DNA from: Micractinium sp. NFX-FRZ
Taxonomy: Eukaryota > Chlorophyta > Trebouxiophyceae > Chlorellales > Chlorellaceae
Direction: 5' to 3'
Length of the DNA stretch: 64,000 nucleotides
Assembly: GCA_029339195.1 (NCBI GenBank)
Contig: JAPTJF010000083.1
Coordinates: forward strand, 1-64,000
In this document: positions 22,700-32,477 of the stretch, piece after piece
How the letters are laid out: the number at the start of each line of letters is the position of its first letter
Position numbering within the stretch: the first letter of the stretch is position 1
Made by a program: the position numbers and the translations under genes
Notes under the pieces: model-generated
What the model was told of the DNA's origin: nothing
What the model saw: the letters and a program-made list of their open reading frames with translations, nothing else
The model's database searches: none

Positions 22700-25093
22700 C
22701 AGCGGAGCGAGCGCTCACTGCCCCTGTGCAGTGTGCAAGGCCTGGGGTGTCACGCATGCATGTGAGAGACGCTGTGCAAGGAAGGGCACTGATGCGGTCC
22801 TTTCAGAAGGGTGCCACGCCGTGACCGGTGCCTAAGATCATGAGAAGGGTTGTTGTTGAGAAAGCCTCACAAACTGCTGCTTTCGTCCGTGGAGGCTGGA
22901 GTGGCCATGGCGCTCTCATCTTGCGAGCAGATGAGCGGCGATTCCTCCGTCTGCACATGGGGCAAGGGCCCAGTGGCGGCGGGCTCCCTTACGTGCTGCA
23001 GGCTTGCGGGCTGTTGTGTACACCAACTCGATTGGGCGCTGTTGCCTCCAGTACTTCCGCTTTGCACGTCAGTTGGCGCATTTGACAATTGAATCCAATA
23101 GATAAAGGTCCCAGGGGCAGGTGCGGGCAGCAGTGCGCACACGAACTGCCTGCAGCGCACGGCTCGTGCCTGCCCCTCGTAGCCTGCCCCTGCAGCTGCA
23201 TCTAGACCTGGCCGCTGCTAGGGCCGCTTGGGTGTCAGTACTTGATGCAAGAGCTTGGCTTCTTTGGGCTTGACACCGCTGCATGCAGTGCGGCAGGTCA
23301 CGTGAATCGGTGGGCAGTGGGCTGCAGCGGGACCGCGTCTTTGTACTGCGCATGCCGGCGGCACTTTGAGAGCGGACCGGACTGCACAGGAGCCCCTACC
23401 GAGCCATGACCCTCTGTCTTAAGGCCCCCCCCCGGTTTGAATGGAGGCCAGAGCGGCTCAGGCGGCAGTCCGCACGTTGGCATTTCAGGCCGCGCATGCG
23501 GTTGCTATGCAGCTGTGCTTACACAAGAGCGCGGGAGGGAGAGGATCAGGCTCCTCTCGGGCACGCCGTGGACAAGCACCCGGAGCGCTCGGCCCTGTGT
23601 GCGCAAGCCTGCCCCCACAAACCCGTGCGCCTGCGGCCCCCAGGTGTGACACAACTGAGCCCGCCCTGGTTGGCTGGCTGGCTTCACTGGACCGCCGACG
23701 CATGCGTGCCAGGGAGCCGCGGCAGTGTGCCCGCCCGCTGCTGCCGGCGTTGCCGATCTGCGCGGCAGCTGTTCATGGTTGGCCCCCTCCCCTCCCGAAG
23801 CGAGATCCTTTCGCGAGGCAGGCGGCATCGAAACGGCGCTCGGCGCGGCTGCCCAGCGCAGCATACCCCCTGGCGAGCGGCTGGTGGGGTGCAGAGAGCA
23901 GCAGGGAGTATCTGCTGCCGTGGCAGCTACCAAGCCTCTCCTGAGGGCGTCCTGTGTGCGGCATTGGTGACTTGGGTCACAACATTAGTCAGCTGCATTT
24001 GCACAGCCATGCTGCCAGGTCGGATGCTGGTGCAAATGAAGGCATGGCTGTTGGAGCTGGGGCACCCGGAGTGCCGGCTGCATGTGCACAGCCATGCTGC
24101 CGGCACTCCCTGGAAGTTGAGTGGGTGCACGGGACGGTATGCTGAAGGGCAAGAGTTGGGTGCGAGGCGGGCACTGGCAGTTCAGCGGTTCGGCGCGCCA
24201 TGCAACCAGATGGGTAAGCAGAGGTCCGGCAGGGGGAGGGAGGGAGCAAGGGAGGGAGGGAGGGAGAGCAGGCTCCGGGCAAGCGCACTGCTCACCCAGA
24301 AGGCGTGCCGGGGTGGAAAAGGGCGGAGGAACACAGGCAGGGGGGCAGTCGGGTAGGGTATAAAAGCATCCAGGGAAACGACGCAGCGGCCACCAGGCAG
24401 CCAGCTGCGCGCGATTGCAGAGGAGGGGTCCCCAATTGAGCAGCGAGGCAGCTGCACGCATGGCATCTGGGAGGAGCTACATTCGAAATGAAATGCTGAT
24501 GTGGCGGTGACGTGCAGCCTCCGAGGTGCTTGCTGTGGTGGGGCTGTTGCAGGCAGGCATGTGGGCAGGCCAGGCAGCGCTGTGTGTGCTTTCTCAGCGG
24601 GGGAGCGGGGCGGGTGGGCTACGGGTGGTGTTCTGGGGCGTGGGGCGGAAAAGGTGGCATCATGGCAGGGGAGGGGACAGCCTTGGGTTGTTAAGGGGCG
24701 GAAAAGGTCACATCACAGGGGCGAGGCGGTGTGGAGAGGAAAATGTGGCATTACGAGGGAGGGGGGGAGTTGGGGGTATCAGAGGGGGGGGGGGGGGAGA
24801 AGAGGGAGCGCCTGGTGTGTGGGCGCTGGGGGTGGCGTGCCGTGGCCGTGTGCGCCCTCGCACTACGCAAGTGGGCGAGGCACAGGACATAGGTACACGG
24901 AGGGCCGCCCGCAGCGGCTCACAGGGCGGGCTCCTCGGGCCACCTTGCTCAGCTCAGCTCGCAGCAGCTCTGCTTGCCCTGTCCAGTGGGCCGGCCGCAG
25001 CCTGGCGTCGGGGGCCCACACTTGTGGCGGTGGGGTCGCACCGTGTGCTCCACTGTGCTGCACTGTGCTGCACTCGGGGCCCCGCTGGCTGCT
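22700..25093. other. Intergenic, upstream of the SH2-like gene and downstream of the 4-TM gene
   Basis: 2.4 kb with no gene I can support. It holds the promoter of the minus-strand gene starting at 22699 and the 3' side of the gene ending at 25094. A 17-base word, tgcacagccatgctgcc, occurs at about 24001-24017 and 24085-24101 with a partly inverted related copy between. A G run lies at about 24786-24799. Open frames such as 23406-24356 (+) have no recognisable protein. Confidence 0.5.
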
Positions 25094-27496
25094 TCACACA
25101 AACGACTCGTCGGTCAGCCGCCTGTCCTTCTTGGCGGTCATGCCGCTGCCGTTGGTGCCGTCTGAGCCCGCCTCGCTGGCGCCCGCGGGCAGCAGGGTGG
25201 TGGCGGTGCCGGCGGGCAGCGTGGTGGGGGCGTGCTTCTGGGACCACACGAGCTCGCAGTAACTGCAAGGGCGGGGCGGGGAGGTGGGGAGGCAAGGGGG
25301 AGGGGAGGGTGGAAAGGGAGGCGAGGAGATAGGGGGAGATAGGGGGTGCACGGGCGTGCCCCTTGGAAGCATGGAAGGTGGCAGGCGGGTGGGGAGGGGA
25401 GGCGCACGCGGGGCACGCGGGGCACGGCAGGGCACACAGGGCACAGCGGGCCGCAGCAGGGCGCAGCAGGGCACACAGGGCACAGCAGGGCACAGCGGGG
25501 CACAGCAGGGCACAGCGTGGCACTCACGAGAGGGCCACCAGTCCGTTGATGATGGAGGTGGCAAGGAAGCCCCAGAAGGCGACGCCGCCCAGGCTGCAGG
25601 GACAAGTTGACACACAGTGGGGAGGGAGGGAGGGGGGCGGGGGTGAAGGGTGGCCAGGGTGCGGCAGGGGGGCCGGAAGTGAAGGGTGGCCAGGGCGGGG
25701 GGGCTGGTATGCCGCCCCGCCCAGCAGCTGCAGGCACACGACAGCAATTTTGTTGGGGAGTGGGGAGGGCCACCGACATGTTGGACATGTTGGACAGAAA
25801 CTCGAGTTGAGGCAGCCATGCAGGGCAAGGCAGGGCAGGACGCAGCTCACTCGTAGGCCTTGCCGGTGTAGTAGTTGCCGTTCTCCATGATTGCCAGCGC
25901 AGACATGACGCACATGACGGTGGCGCCGGAGCCGGCGGCTGCACAGCACGCAGAGCAGGGGAGAAGCGAGCAGGGGTGATGTCGGTGGTGATGGGCGGAC
26001 ATGGCACACCGGTGACGTGGCGCCGGAGACGGCAGCTTGCTGCACAGCACGCACAGCGGGGGACGTGCACGCAAGTTTGGGGCAGGCAAGGTGGCCTGCT
26101 CCGACAGCAGTGTTTGGGCAACGGCAGCTCCCCCGGAATCCGAGAGGAGGCGGCCTCCAAAGGAGTGAGGGCAGGAGTCGGGGCGGGGCGGGGGTGGGGC
26201 GCAGAAACAGCACACAGTTGCACACAGCCAGCTGGGCTGGCCAAGGCTTTTGAGAGGCCCTCAATAGGGGAGGTCCGGGGACAAACATGCTCTCCACGTT
26301 TACACGCCGCTGCTCGCGCATGTAGCTGCCAGCACCAGGCTCACCAAAGTTGGCGGGGCGGCGCGGGGCGGGGCGCAGAAACAGCACACAGTTACACACA
26401 GCCAGCTGCCAGCACCAGGCTCACCAAAGTTGCCGGGCATGTGGCGCTCCAGGAAGCCCGAGGCCCAGGAGTTGAGCATGCCCAGCCAGAAGCCCATCTG
26501 CATGGCGGCGCCCCACCCTGCAGGGCAAGGGGCGGGCGGGGGCAGTGGCGCGGCAGCGTGGGTGGGCGCGGGGCGCAAGAGGGGGCCAGCCATGGGCCTG
26601 CCCATGCCAGGTCGCGCGCAGCGGACGAGCAGGCACCTGTGGAGGGCGGCGGGGCAGACGGGCAGGTGGGTCCTGCCGACGGTGGCAGGGACAGCAATGC
26701 GCAGGCACGCTGGGGCACGGAGGCGGGCAGGCGGGAGCGGGTTGGGGCAGCGGGCGCGCCTGGCGCCAGGCAGGCAGGCGGCAGAGTGCACGGGGCGGGG
26801 GGGCGGGCGGGCTTACACATGCCAATCTGGAAGTAGGTGCACTTGAATTTCTTGAGCCCACTTCCCATGAAGGCCTGGAGGGAGGGGCAAGGAGGGAGGG
26901 GGAGAGGCAATGTGGGTTGGTTTAGAGTGGTGTGTGGGTGAGAGCGGTCTGGCGGGGGCAGTGCTGAGGGGGCGCAGCTGCTGAGCAAATGCGCGACGGC
27001 CGGGGGTGCCTGGCGGGAGGGGCAGGGTTGGGTGGGTGGGGTGCCAGCCTCTGGGCTTGGGGTGGCATTCCTGCGCTGCTCTGCCTGTTCCGCGCTGCTC
27101 GCGCCCTTCCACGCCTCTCGGGCCCCCTGCCCCGGGGGCCCTGCGAGGCGAGACGCACCGTGTAGGCGGGAGTCCAGTACTCCTCCATCCAGTTGTCGTG
27201 GCACAGGGCCTTCAAATCAGAGGCGAGAAAGGCGGGCGAGGTGCGGTTAGGAGCAGGGGCCAGTGCGAGGCGCAGCAGCGCTCCCCAGTTGGCGGGTGCC
27301 AGCGGCGGCGGCGGCGGCAGAGAGGGCGGGACACTCCCCTGCTGTGTGCTGCCGCCCAGGCAGCAGCGAGCGGGCGCACCTGCACCGCGCCTAGGCCCCC
27401 AACGGCGGTAAAAGTAGACACGGTGACCAGCAGCATGCTGGCGGCGAAGAACCTCTGGGCCGTCTTCAACGGCATCGGCCCCTTGGTGCGTGCCAT
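25094..27496 (-). CDS. Unrecognised four-TM membrane protein
   Basis: Exons (minus): 27496-27380, 27209-27159, 26874-26817, 26517-26425, 25938-25851, 25593-25528, 25262-25094, giving 213 residues; all joins keep phase. Four hydrophobic segments are seen: FFAASMLLVTVSTFTAVGG, MQMGFWLGMLNSWASGF, GATVMCVMSALAI and VAFWGFLATSIINGLVAL. A short extramembrane Cys- and Trp-containing part (CHDNWMEEYW) follows the first segment, and the C-terminal tail of ~55 residues is hydrophilic and Thr/Ser/Lys-rich. I do not recognise the family; the topology would fit MARVEL/CASP-like four-helix proteins but no signature supports that. Intron 4 (26424-25939) contains a duplicated exon edge; intron 6 begins with a CTGTGCC-type array. 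Confidence 0.65.
25428..25520 (-). repeat. Tandem GGGCACAGCA-type repeats just after a 5' splice site
   Basis: About nine imperfect ~10-base units (plus strand gggcacagca and variants) occupy the start of intron 6 of the four-TM gene, immediately downstream of the donor at 25527. Confidence 0.8.
26325..26433 (-). repeat. Duplicated exon-4 donor edge inside the same intron
   Basis: The sequence around the true donor (26404-26433, containing ccaggctcaccaaagttg) recurs at 26325-26354. A neighbouring block (gcgcagaaacagcacacag) is also present twice, about 26199 and 26371. Confidence 0.85.
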
Positions 27497-28068
27497 GGTG
27501 GCTTCTGCATGCGTAGGCGCGGCGTGCAACGCACTGAGGCTGAATTGTGGGGCGCGGGGCCTTGCAAGCCCGAGAACTGCCGGGGAGGCGGACCGGCGAC
27601 CGCAGCACCGTTCCGCATTCCGAGCTGTGCACACCGTTTCAAGGGCCAGCAGGCATGCAGGCCGCCTAAGTTAGTGTCCGATCAGGGTCCGGCAGGGCCA
27701 GGCAGGCGCGGGCAGCCGCTTGGGGCCGGAAGGCGAAGTGTCGCAGCATGACCGCGTGCACTTGCCTGCAGACTGGAGTCGAGCGAGGTCCTGAGCCTCC
27801 GGACGGCTGCAGTACCACTGAATGGAATGGGAGCAAGGCGTGAACAGGATGGCGGGACCATTCACGGGGCGTTCAAGCACGACTCACGGCCTTGACGTGG
27901 CAAGCCCTACCATTTGTGATCATGCGGTCAGAGTTCTTACATGGGTCAAAGGAGAGAAATGTGGGCATTGGTCAGGGGTGGCGGCCCTGCAAGCGCAGGG
28001 CTGAGGCACTGCCCGCGTGCGCCCCCGCCCGTCCCGCCCAGTTCGTGCACGCCGGCCGCCGCCGCCGC
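27497..28068. other. Intergenic, promoter of the four-TM gene and 3' UTR of the TPR gene
   Basis: 572 bases. TTACA at 27937-27941 reads as TGTAA on the minus strand, about 130 bases after the TPR gene's stop. Nothing else seen. Confidence 0.55.
27937..27941 (-). promoter_or_regulatory. Putative TGTAA poly(A) signal of the TPR gene
   Basis: Minus-strand TGTAA about 130 bases downstream of the stop at 28069. Confidence 0.5.
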
Positions 28069-31000
28069 TCAGACATCCCACGTGCTGCTGCTGAGCGGCT
28101 GTTGCGACTCGTTTTGTATTGCCGAAATGCACTTGTCATAGTACTTGCCAGCAGTTTCCAGGTCACCCAGCTCTGCGCAGGGGGCAGCGGGGCAACGGGG
28201 AGGGCAGAAGTGGTCGGTCTTTCTGCGCATCGCTGAGAACTGCTTGCATCAACACCGGCCCGCACTGGCAAGGTCACCCAGCTCTGTGCAGGCAGAGGGA
28301 GCAGCTTGCGGTCCTTGTTGTGGAGGGAAGCGCATTAGGTCGACCATTGTGGGATCGGTGAGGCTGGGGGAGGGCGGGAGGGGGTGAGCGGGCACTCTTC
28401 ATCTCATGCGACTGGATGTGGCCTGGGTACTGCCCTGCCACGCAATGCCCCATCACGCAAGGGAGGCAGGGGAAACAGGGAGGGGCGGGGCGGGCGGCGC
28501 GGCCGCTCAGGTCCTCTCCTGTGCCGCTTGCCTGCACTGGCCCCGCGCCTGCGTCCGTACTTGCCCCCAGCCGCACCTGCATGCACGTGCCCACCTCTCC
28601 CAAGCGCTGCCCGTTGCCCAGCAGCTGCTGGCGGCTCCAAACCCCACTTTCCTGCCCACCAGTTCGACATCAGCACACACCCCATCGCTGCAACACGTGC
28701 CCGCATCCCCACAGCCCTCGCCCTGCACAAACGCAAAGCCGCCCAAGAATCCCCATGCTCATCTTCTGGCAAGCCCACCTGCCAGCAGGCCCCCCACGCC
28801 TTTCAACCCATACATCTCTAACCCAACCCGCAGCTCTTGCCCAGCCGCTCAGGCGCACACCCCAGCAACACGCCTGACACCAGCAGACGAACACAGATTG
28901 ATGCCAAGCCCTCTTCCCCACCCACCCACCCGCCCGTCAGCAGTTCGCCCACTCCGTCAAATGCGTCTGCATGCCCCGCAGCTTTGGCCCAGCTGATGCG
29001 CACACACCCCAGGATTGCAAGAACGCCAGCAAGAACCAGAAAATTGATCCCGCTTGTTTCCCCACCCACCCACCCACCCGTCAGCAGGTCGCCCATCTCC
29101 CCAAACGTGTCTGCATCCCCGCAGCTCTCCCCCAGCTGCTGGCTCAGGGCCAGGCTGCGCTGCAGGTCGAGCAGCGCATTGGCGGGGTCCCCTGCAGGGC
29201 AAGGGCGTACGGGTCACAGAGCTCAACAACCTCAGTGCACCTAGAAACGTAGCTGCAGGGTAGAGCGGGGCGAGAGCGGGGTCTCCTGCGGCCCTGCGGG
29301 GCGGGGGCATGGGTGTTGCAGTGCTTGCATCAGTGCACATAGTAATGACGGGTGCAGGTGGAGCAGGGTGTCAGCGGGGTCAGCCCCCATGCAGGGTGGG
29401 GCCTGGGGTGCGACGGGGGCAGGGTGTGAGGTGTGTCGGGACAGGCCGGCAGCCAGGGAGGGCCAGGGTGCGATGCAGGTTGAGCGCGGCGGGGCAGAGC
29501 GTGGCGGGCAGGCAGGCAGGCGTGCCATGGATCGAGCCAGCACTTTGAAGGCAGCTGGGTGGTGCCGAGGGGCCGGCGGTGGGGTGCGGCAAGCAAGCAA
29601 CAGGCACACCCGCACCTCCAGGCAGAGCAGGCCCCGGGCAGCAAGTTCCAGGCAGCCGCCTGCCGCTCGGCAAGTCACGGCAGCCCCACTGCCCCGCTGT
29701 CGCCCTGCACGCACACCCTGCACGCACACTCGCCCCGCCTCCCATCAGCCCAGCCCCGGCCGTAGCTCACCCGTCTCCCTCAGCGCCCGCGCCCGCACCC
29801 GGATCAGCGCCCGCTCCGCCCGCACGTCTGACGTGTCGGCAGCCAGCCGCAGGCCCTGCAGGGTCCCGGGACACATCAGAAGTGTGAGTGCAGCACAGGG
29901 AGAGTTGTTGAGTTGCACTACCAGTGTGAATGCCGCACGCCCTGCAGAGCCCTACTGGGGTACAAGAGAAGGGAGGCAGGGAATGGGTCGGAAGGCTGCA
30001 GAGCCACGGGGCACAGAGAAAGGGAGGCAGGGAGCGGGGCGGGAGGGCCGAGAGGATCAAGGGGGGTGCATCGCTGGGGTAGGTGGGTGGGTGGGTGGGT
30101 GGGGCCCTGCCCCGCTCTGCCCGCACGCCCGCTGTTCAGGCAGCAGCCGGCGCCCACCTGCAGGGTCACACGCCCCCAAATGCAAGTGCAGCACAGGCGT
30201 GTGCTCACATAACAGAGTGCAGGGCAGGGCAGGGTGGGGAGGGGAGGGGTCTGGGAGGTGTGCACCTCTCGAACAAGGGTCACTTCATTCGCCATTGCCG
30301 GGTCCAGTACCAGTCGCCACACATGTTCCTCTCCCCGGACCGGCAGGGGAGAAGGTCAAACTTGCCTGGTCTAGTAGGGGGAACACCTCTCCTGGCCGCC
30401 CATCCCTCACGAGCTCCTTGCTGCCGCTGCACAGGCAGGCGGGGCAGGCAGGCAGGCCGTAACACGTGAGCCACTCTGGGCTAACAGTAGGAAGGTGGGC
30501 GGGCAGCGCAGCAAGGTGCACGGCGTCAGCAGCTGGGGGGGCAGGCACGCCGTCCCATGAGAGCCCAGCTGCCCAGATAATGTTTAACGCACTCTGCCAT
30601 TCCACCCGCCCTGCCCCCGCCCTGCCAGCCCCTCCGGGCATGCCGCCGCGCCCACCCACCATGCCCGCCCACCCACCCACCGTATGCACTGCGCGATCTG
30701 CCGCCGCGCGCGCGCAATGCTCAGCCCACCCTCCCCATAGAGCTCCGTGGGGTGGGCCGCTGCCGGGGAGGCGAGCGCAGCCTCCAGCGCACTCCGCTCC
30801 TGCTGCAGCAGCTCGCGCTGCCGCTGCAGCGCCTCCAGCGCCGCCGCCGCTTGGATGCCGCTGGCGAGGCCGCCGGCATCCGCGCCCTCTGCCTCTGCGC
30901 CGCCCTCGCCGGCGGCGGCGGCCGCCGCGCCCTCGGCAGCGTCACCGCCGCCCGGCAGCAGGCCCTCCTGCGCCGCCCCCAGGCCCACGGCAGATAGGAT

Positions 31001-31779
31001 GGATTCCTGGGCCTCCCGCTGCCGGCGCAGCTCGCAGTTGATGTGCCGCAGCTTCTCATTGAGCGCTTGCATCTCGGTGCGCCGCCGCCGCGCCAGCACA
31101 CCGGTGGTGACCGCCCCGATGAGCGCGGCCGCCTGCGGGAGGGGGGGCAGGGCGGGGCGGGGCGGGGGCGGGGCAGGGCGGGAGGAGTGGGCGGCGAGGG
31201 AGCATTATTGGCTACTGTGTGGCCTGTCCCTGCTGGGCGAGTGTGCATGTGGTGAAGGACCGTCTGGAACCGGGCAGTATGAACGTTGGCAAGGAGTGTG
31301 TTCAGAAAAGAGCTGCGACGTGTGGCGGCGGCAGGGCCTGCGACCTGCCGTGCGGTGCGCCTGGGGCGGTGGCGTAGTGAAGAAGCATGGGCAGGCAGGG
31401 GGCAACGACCAAAGCAGCTGGGTTGGCGATGCAGGGCCGCCCATGCATAACACGTGAATTGCCAGGACAGGCAGGACTGGACGGCGCAGTAGGCAGCGGC
31501 GGCATCGGCAACAGCGGCGGCAGCAGTACCCCGCACCTGGAAGCCCATCACGATCCCCGTGACCAATCCGACCTTCCCTGTGCCTGCACCACCCTCTGGA
31601 GCGCCAATTGGTGGCCCCACAGGCTGTGTCGGCACGCCAACCAGTGGCTCGCTGCTGCCTCGCCCCCCGCTGCGCGCTAGCACCGGCTGCGCCCCCCGAT
31701 GGCGCCGCTGCAGCTGCCGGTCGGGTATGAAGGGCGCCGCCTTGCACAGGGAGACGGCGTGTGGCTTGCAGGCGGTCAT
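28069..31779 (-). CDS. TPR-repeat protein, probably chloroplast and membrane-anchored
   Basis: Exons (minus): 31779-31537, 31132-30681, 30426-30366, 29855-29771, 29191-29078, 28172-28069, about 352 residues. The N-terminus is basic and Ser/Ala-rich without acids, as in a chloroplast transit peptide. A hydrophobic stretch spans the first splice (VGLVTGIVMGFQ plus AAALIGAVTTGVLA), then a charged coiled-coil begins (RRRRTEMQALNEKLR). After a poly-Ala/Glu region come TPR-like helices: GEVFPLLDQGLRLAAD, then GDPANALLDLQRSLALSQQL, then TELGDLETAGKYYDKC. Related TPR proteins occur in plant chloroplasts, but I cannot name the orthologue. The intron after 30366 is GC-AG (gcaagt). Its last two introns carry copies of their own splice edges. 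Confidence is good for the TPR part and moderate for the transit peptide. Confidence 0.75.
28820..29150 (-). repeat. Decayed ~155-bp duplication of the exon-5 3' edge within the intron
   Basis: A block including the exon end and donor (29071-29110, minus GAGATGGGCGACCTGCTGACG) recurs near 28920-28960 (GGAGTGGGCGAACTGCTGACG), with matching flanks (gcacacacccca, cagattgat). A fainter third copy may lie at 28690-28830. Confidence 0.75.
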
Positions 31780-32477
31780 ATCGCAGCGGCCTGCGGGCGA
31801 GGTGTCGATTTATTGAGAAGCAGCCCAAGCGTGGTCTCCAAAAGCCGCAGGGTTTCCCCTGGGCGCTCCGAGCTGCTGCACTGCTGGCGCCCGCCAGCTG
31901 GACCGCCTCGGTGAGCGGGCGGCAGATATCAACCAGATACCACTATGCTGGTCTCCGCCAGTCATTAGAGGCAGCAACCCCGAGCTGTATTTACAGGGTA
32001 TCAATGTACAAACAGGCATGTCAGCCAAGCAGCACAGGCAGGCTTCACGCTCACTCAACACAGTAGCAGTCTGGGGGTGCGGAGTACGGGCAGGCAGGAT
32101 CAACAAGCACGCAAGGCAGGCAGGCAAGGCAGGCAGGATCAACGGGCAGGGTGCAACAAAAGGAGGCGAGCACTGGCGCTGGCATGCTGGGACGCCCTCC
32201 TCTCACGCTAAGCAAAAATGAGGTTGAGGTCCCTTCGGTTGAATTGGCGAGTTGAGTTTTTGAATGAGTGTGAGGTTCTTGGGGGCTGGCCGGCGCAGGG
32301 CGGCGGGCGAGCTGTGCCCACAGCCCAGATCCGTGGCTGCCTAGCCCAGCCCCGCGCCATCTTTGCAGCAGGCCGCACGCCGGTGAGCAGGGAGGGTGTC
32401 CCTGTCCCTCTGTGCACCGCATGTGCATTGGGCGGGCGGCTGCCAGGCAGGTGTCGGCTGCTGGCTGGGGCGGTAGC
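31780..32477. other. Intergenic, promoter of the TPR gene and 3' UTR of the transporter
   Basis: About 700 bases between two minus-strand genes. TTACA at 31991-31995 (TGTAA on minus) lies about 485 bases after the transporter stop. No gene seen. Confidence 0.55.
31991..31995 (-). promoter_or_regulatory. Putative TGTAA poly(A) signal of the GPR1/FUN34 gene
   Basis: Minus-strand TGTAA in an AT-richer patch; the distance from the stop (about 485 bases) is long, so this is tentative. Confidence 0.35.

Noticed and set aside
22505..22757. Alternative longer N-terminus of the SH2-like gene reading straight into EPLVLM
   Set aside because: The spliced first exon 22699-22640 has an ATG, a gtgagt donor and correct phase, and avoids the low-complexity stretch.
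23406..24356. Plus-strand open frame of 316 codons in the intergenic region
   Set aside because: Cys/Arg/Gly-rich mixture with no structural pattern and no supporting splice or poly(A) signals.
25428..25520. CRISPR-like spaced repeats
   Set aside because: Units are ~10 bases, contiguous and imperfect, inside a eukaryotic intron; there are no spacers.
30266..30328. Extra in-phase exon in the TPR gene (LVLDPAMANEVTL)
   Set aside because: It would need a 37-base intron, and skipping it joins LLDQ directly to GLRLAAD, which fits a TPR helix better. The two exon sets are both in phase, so RNA data could reverse this.
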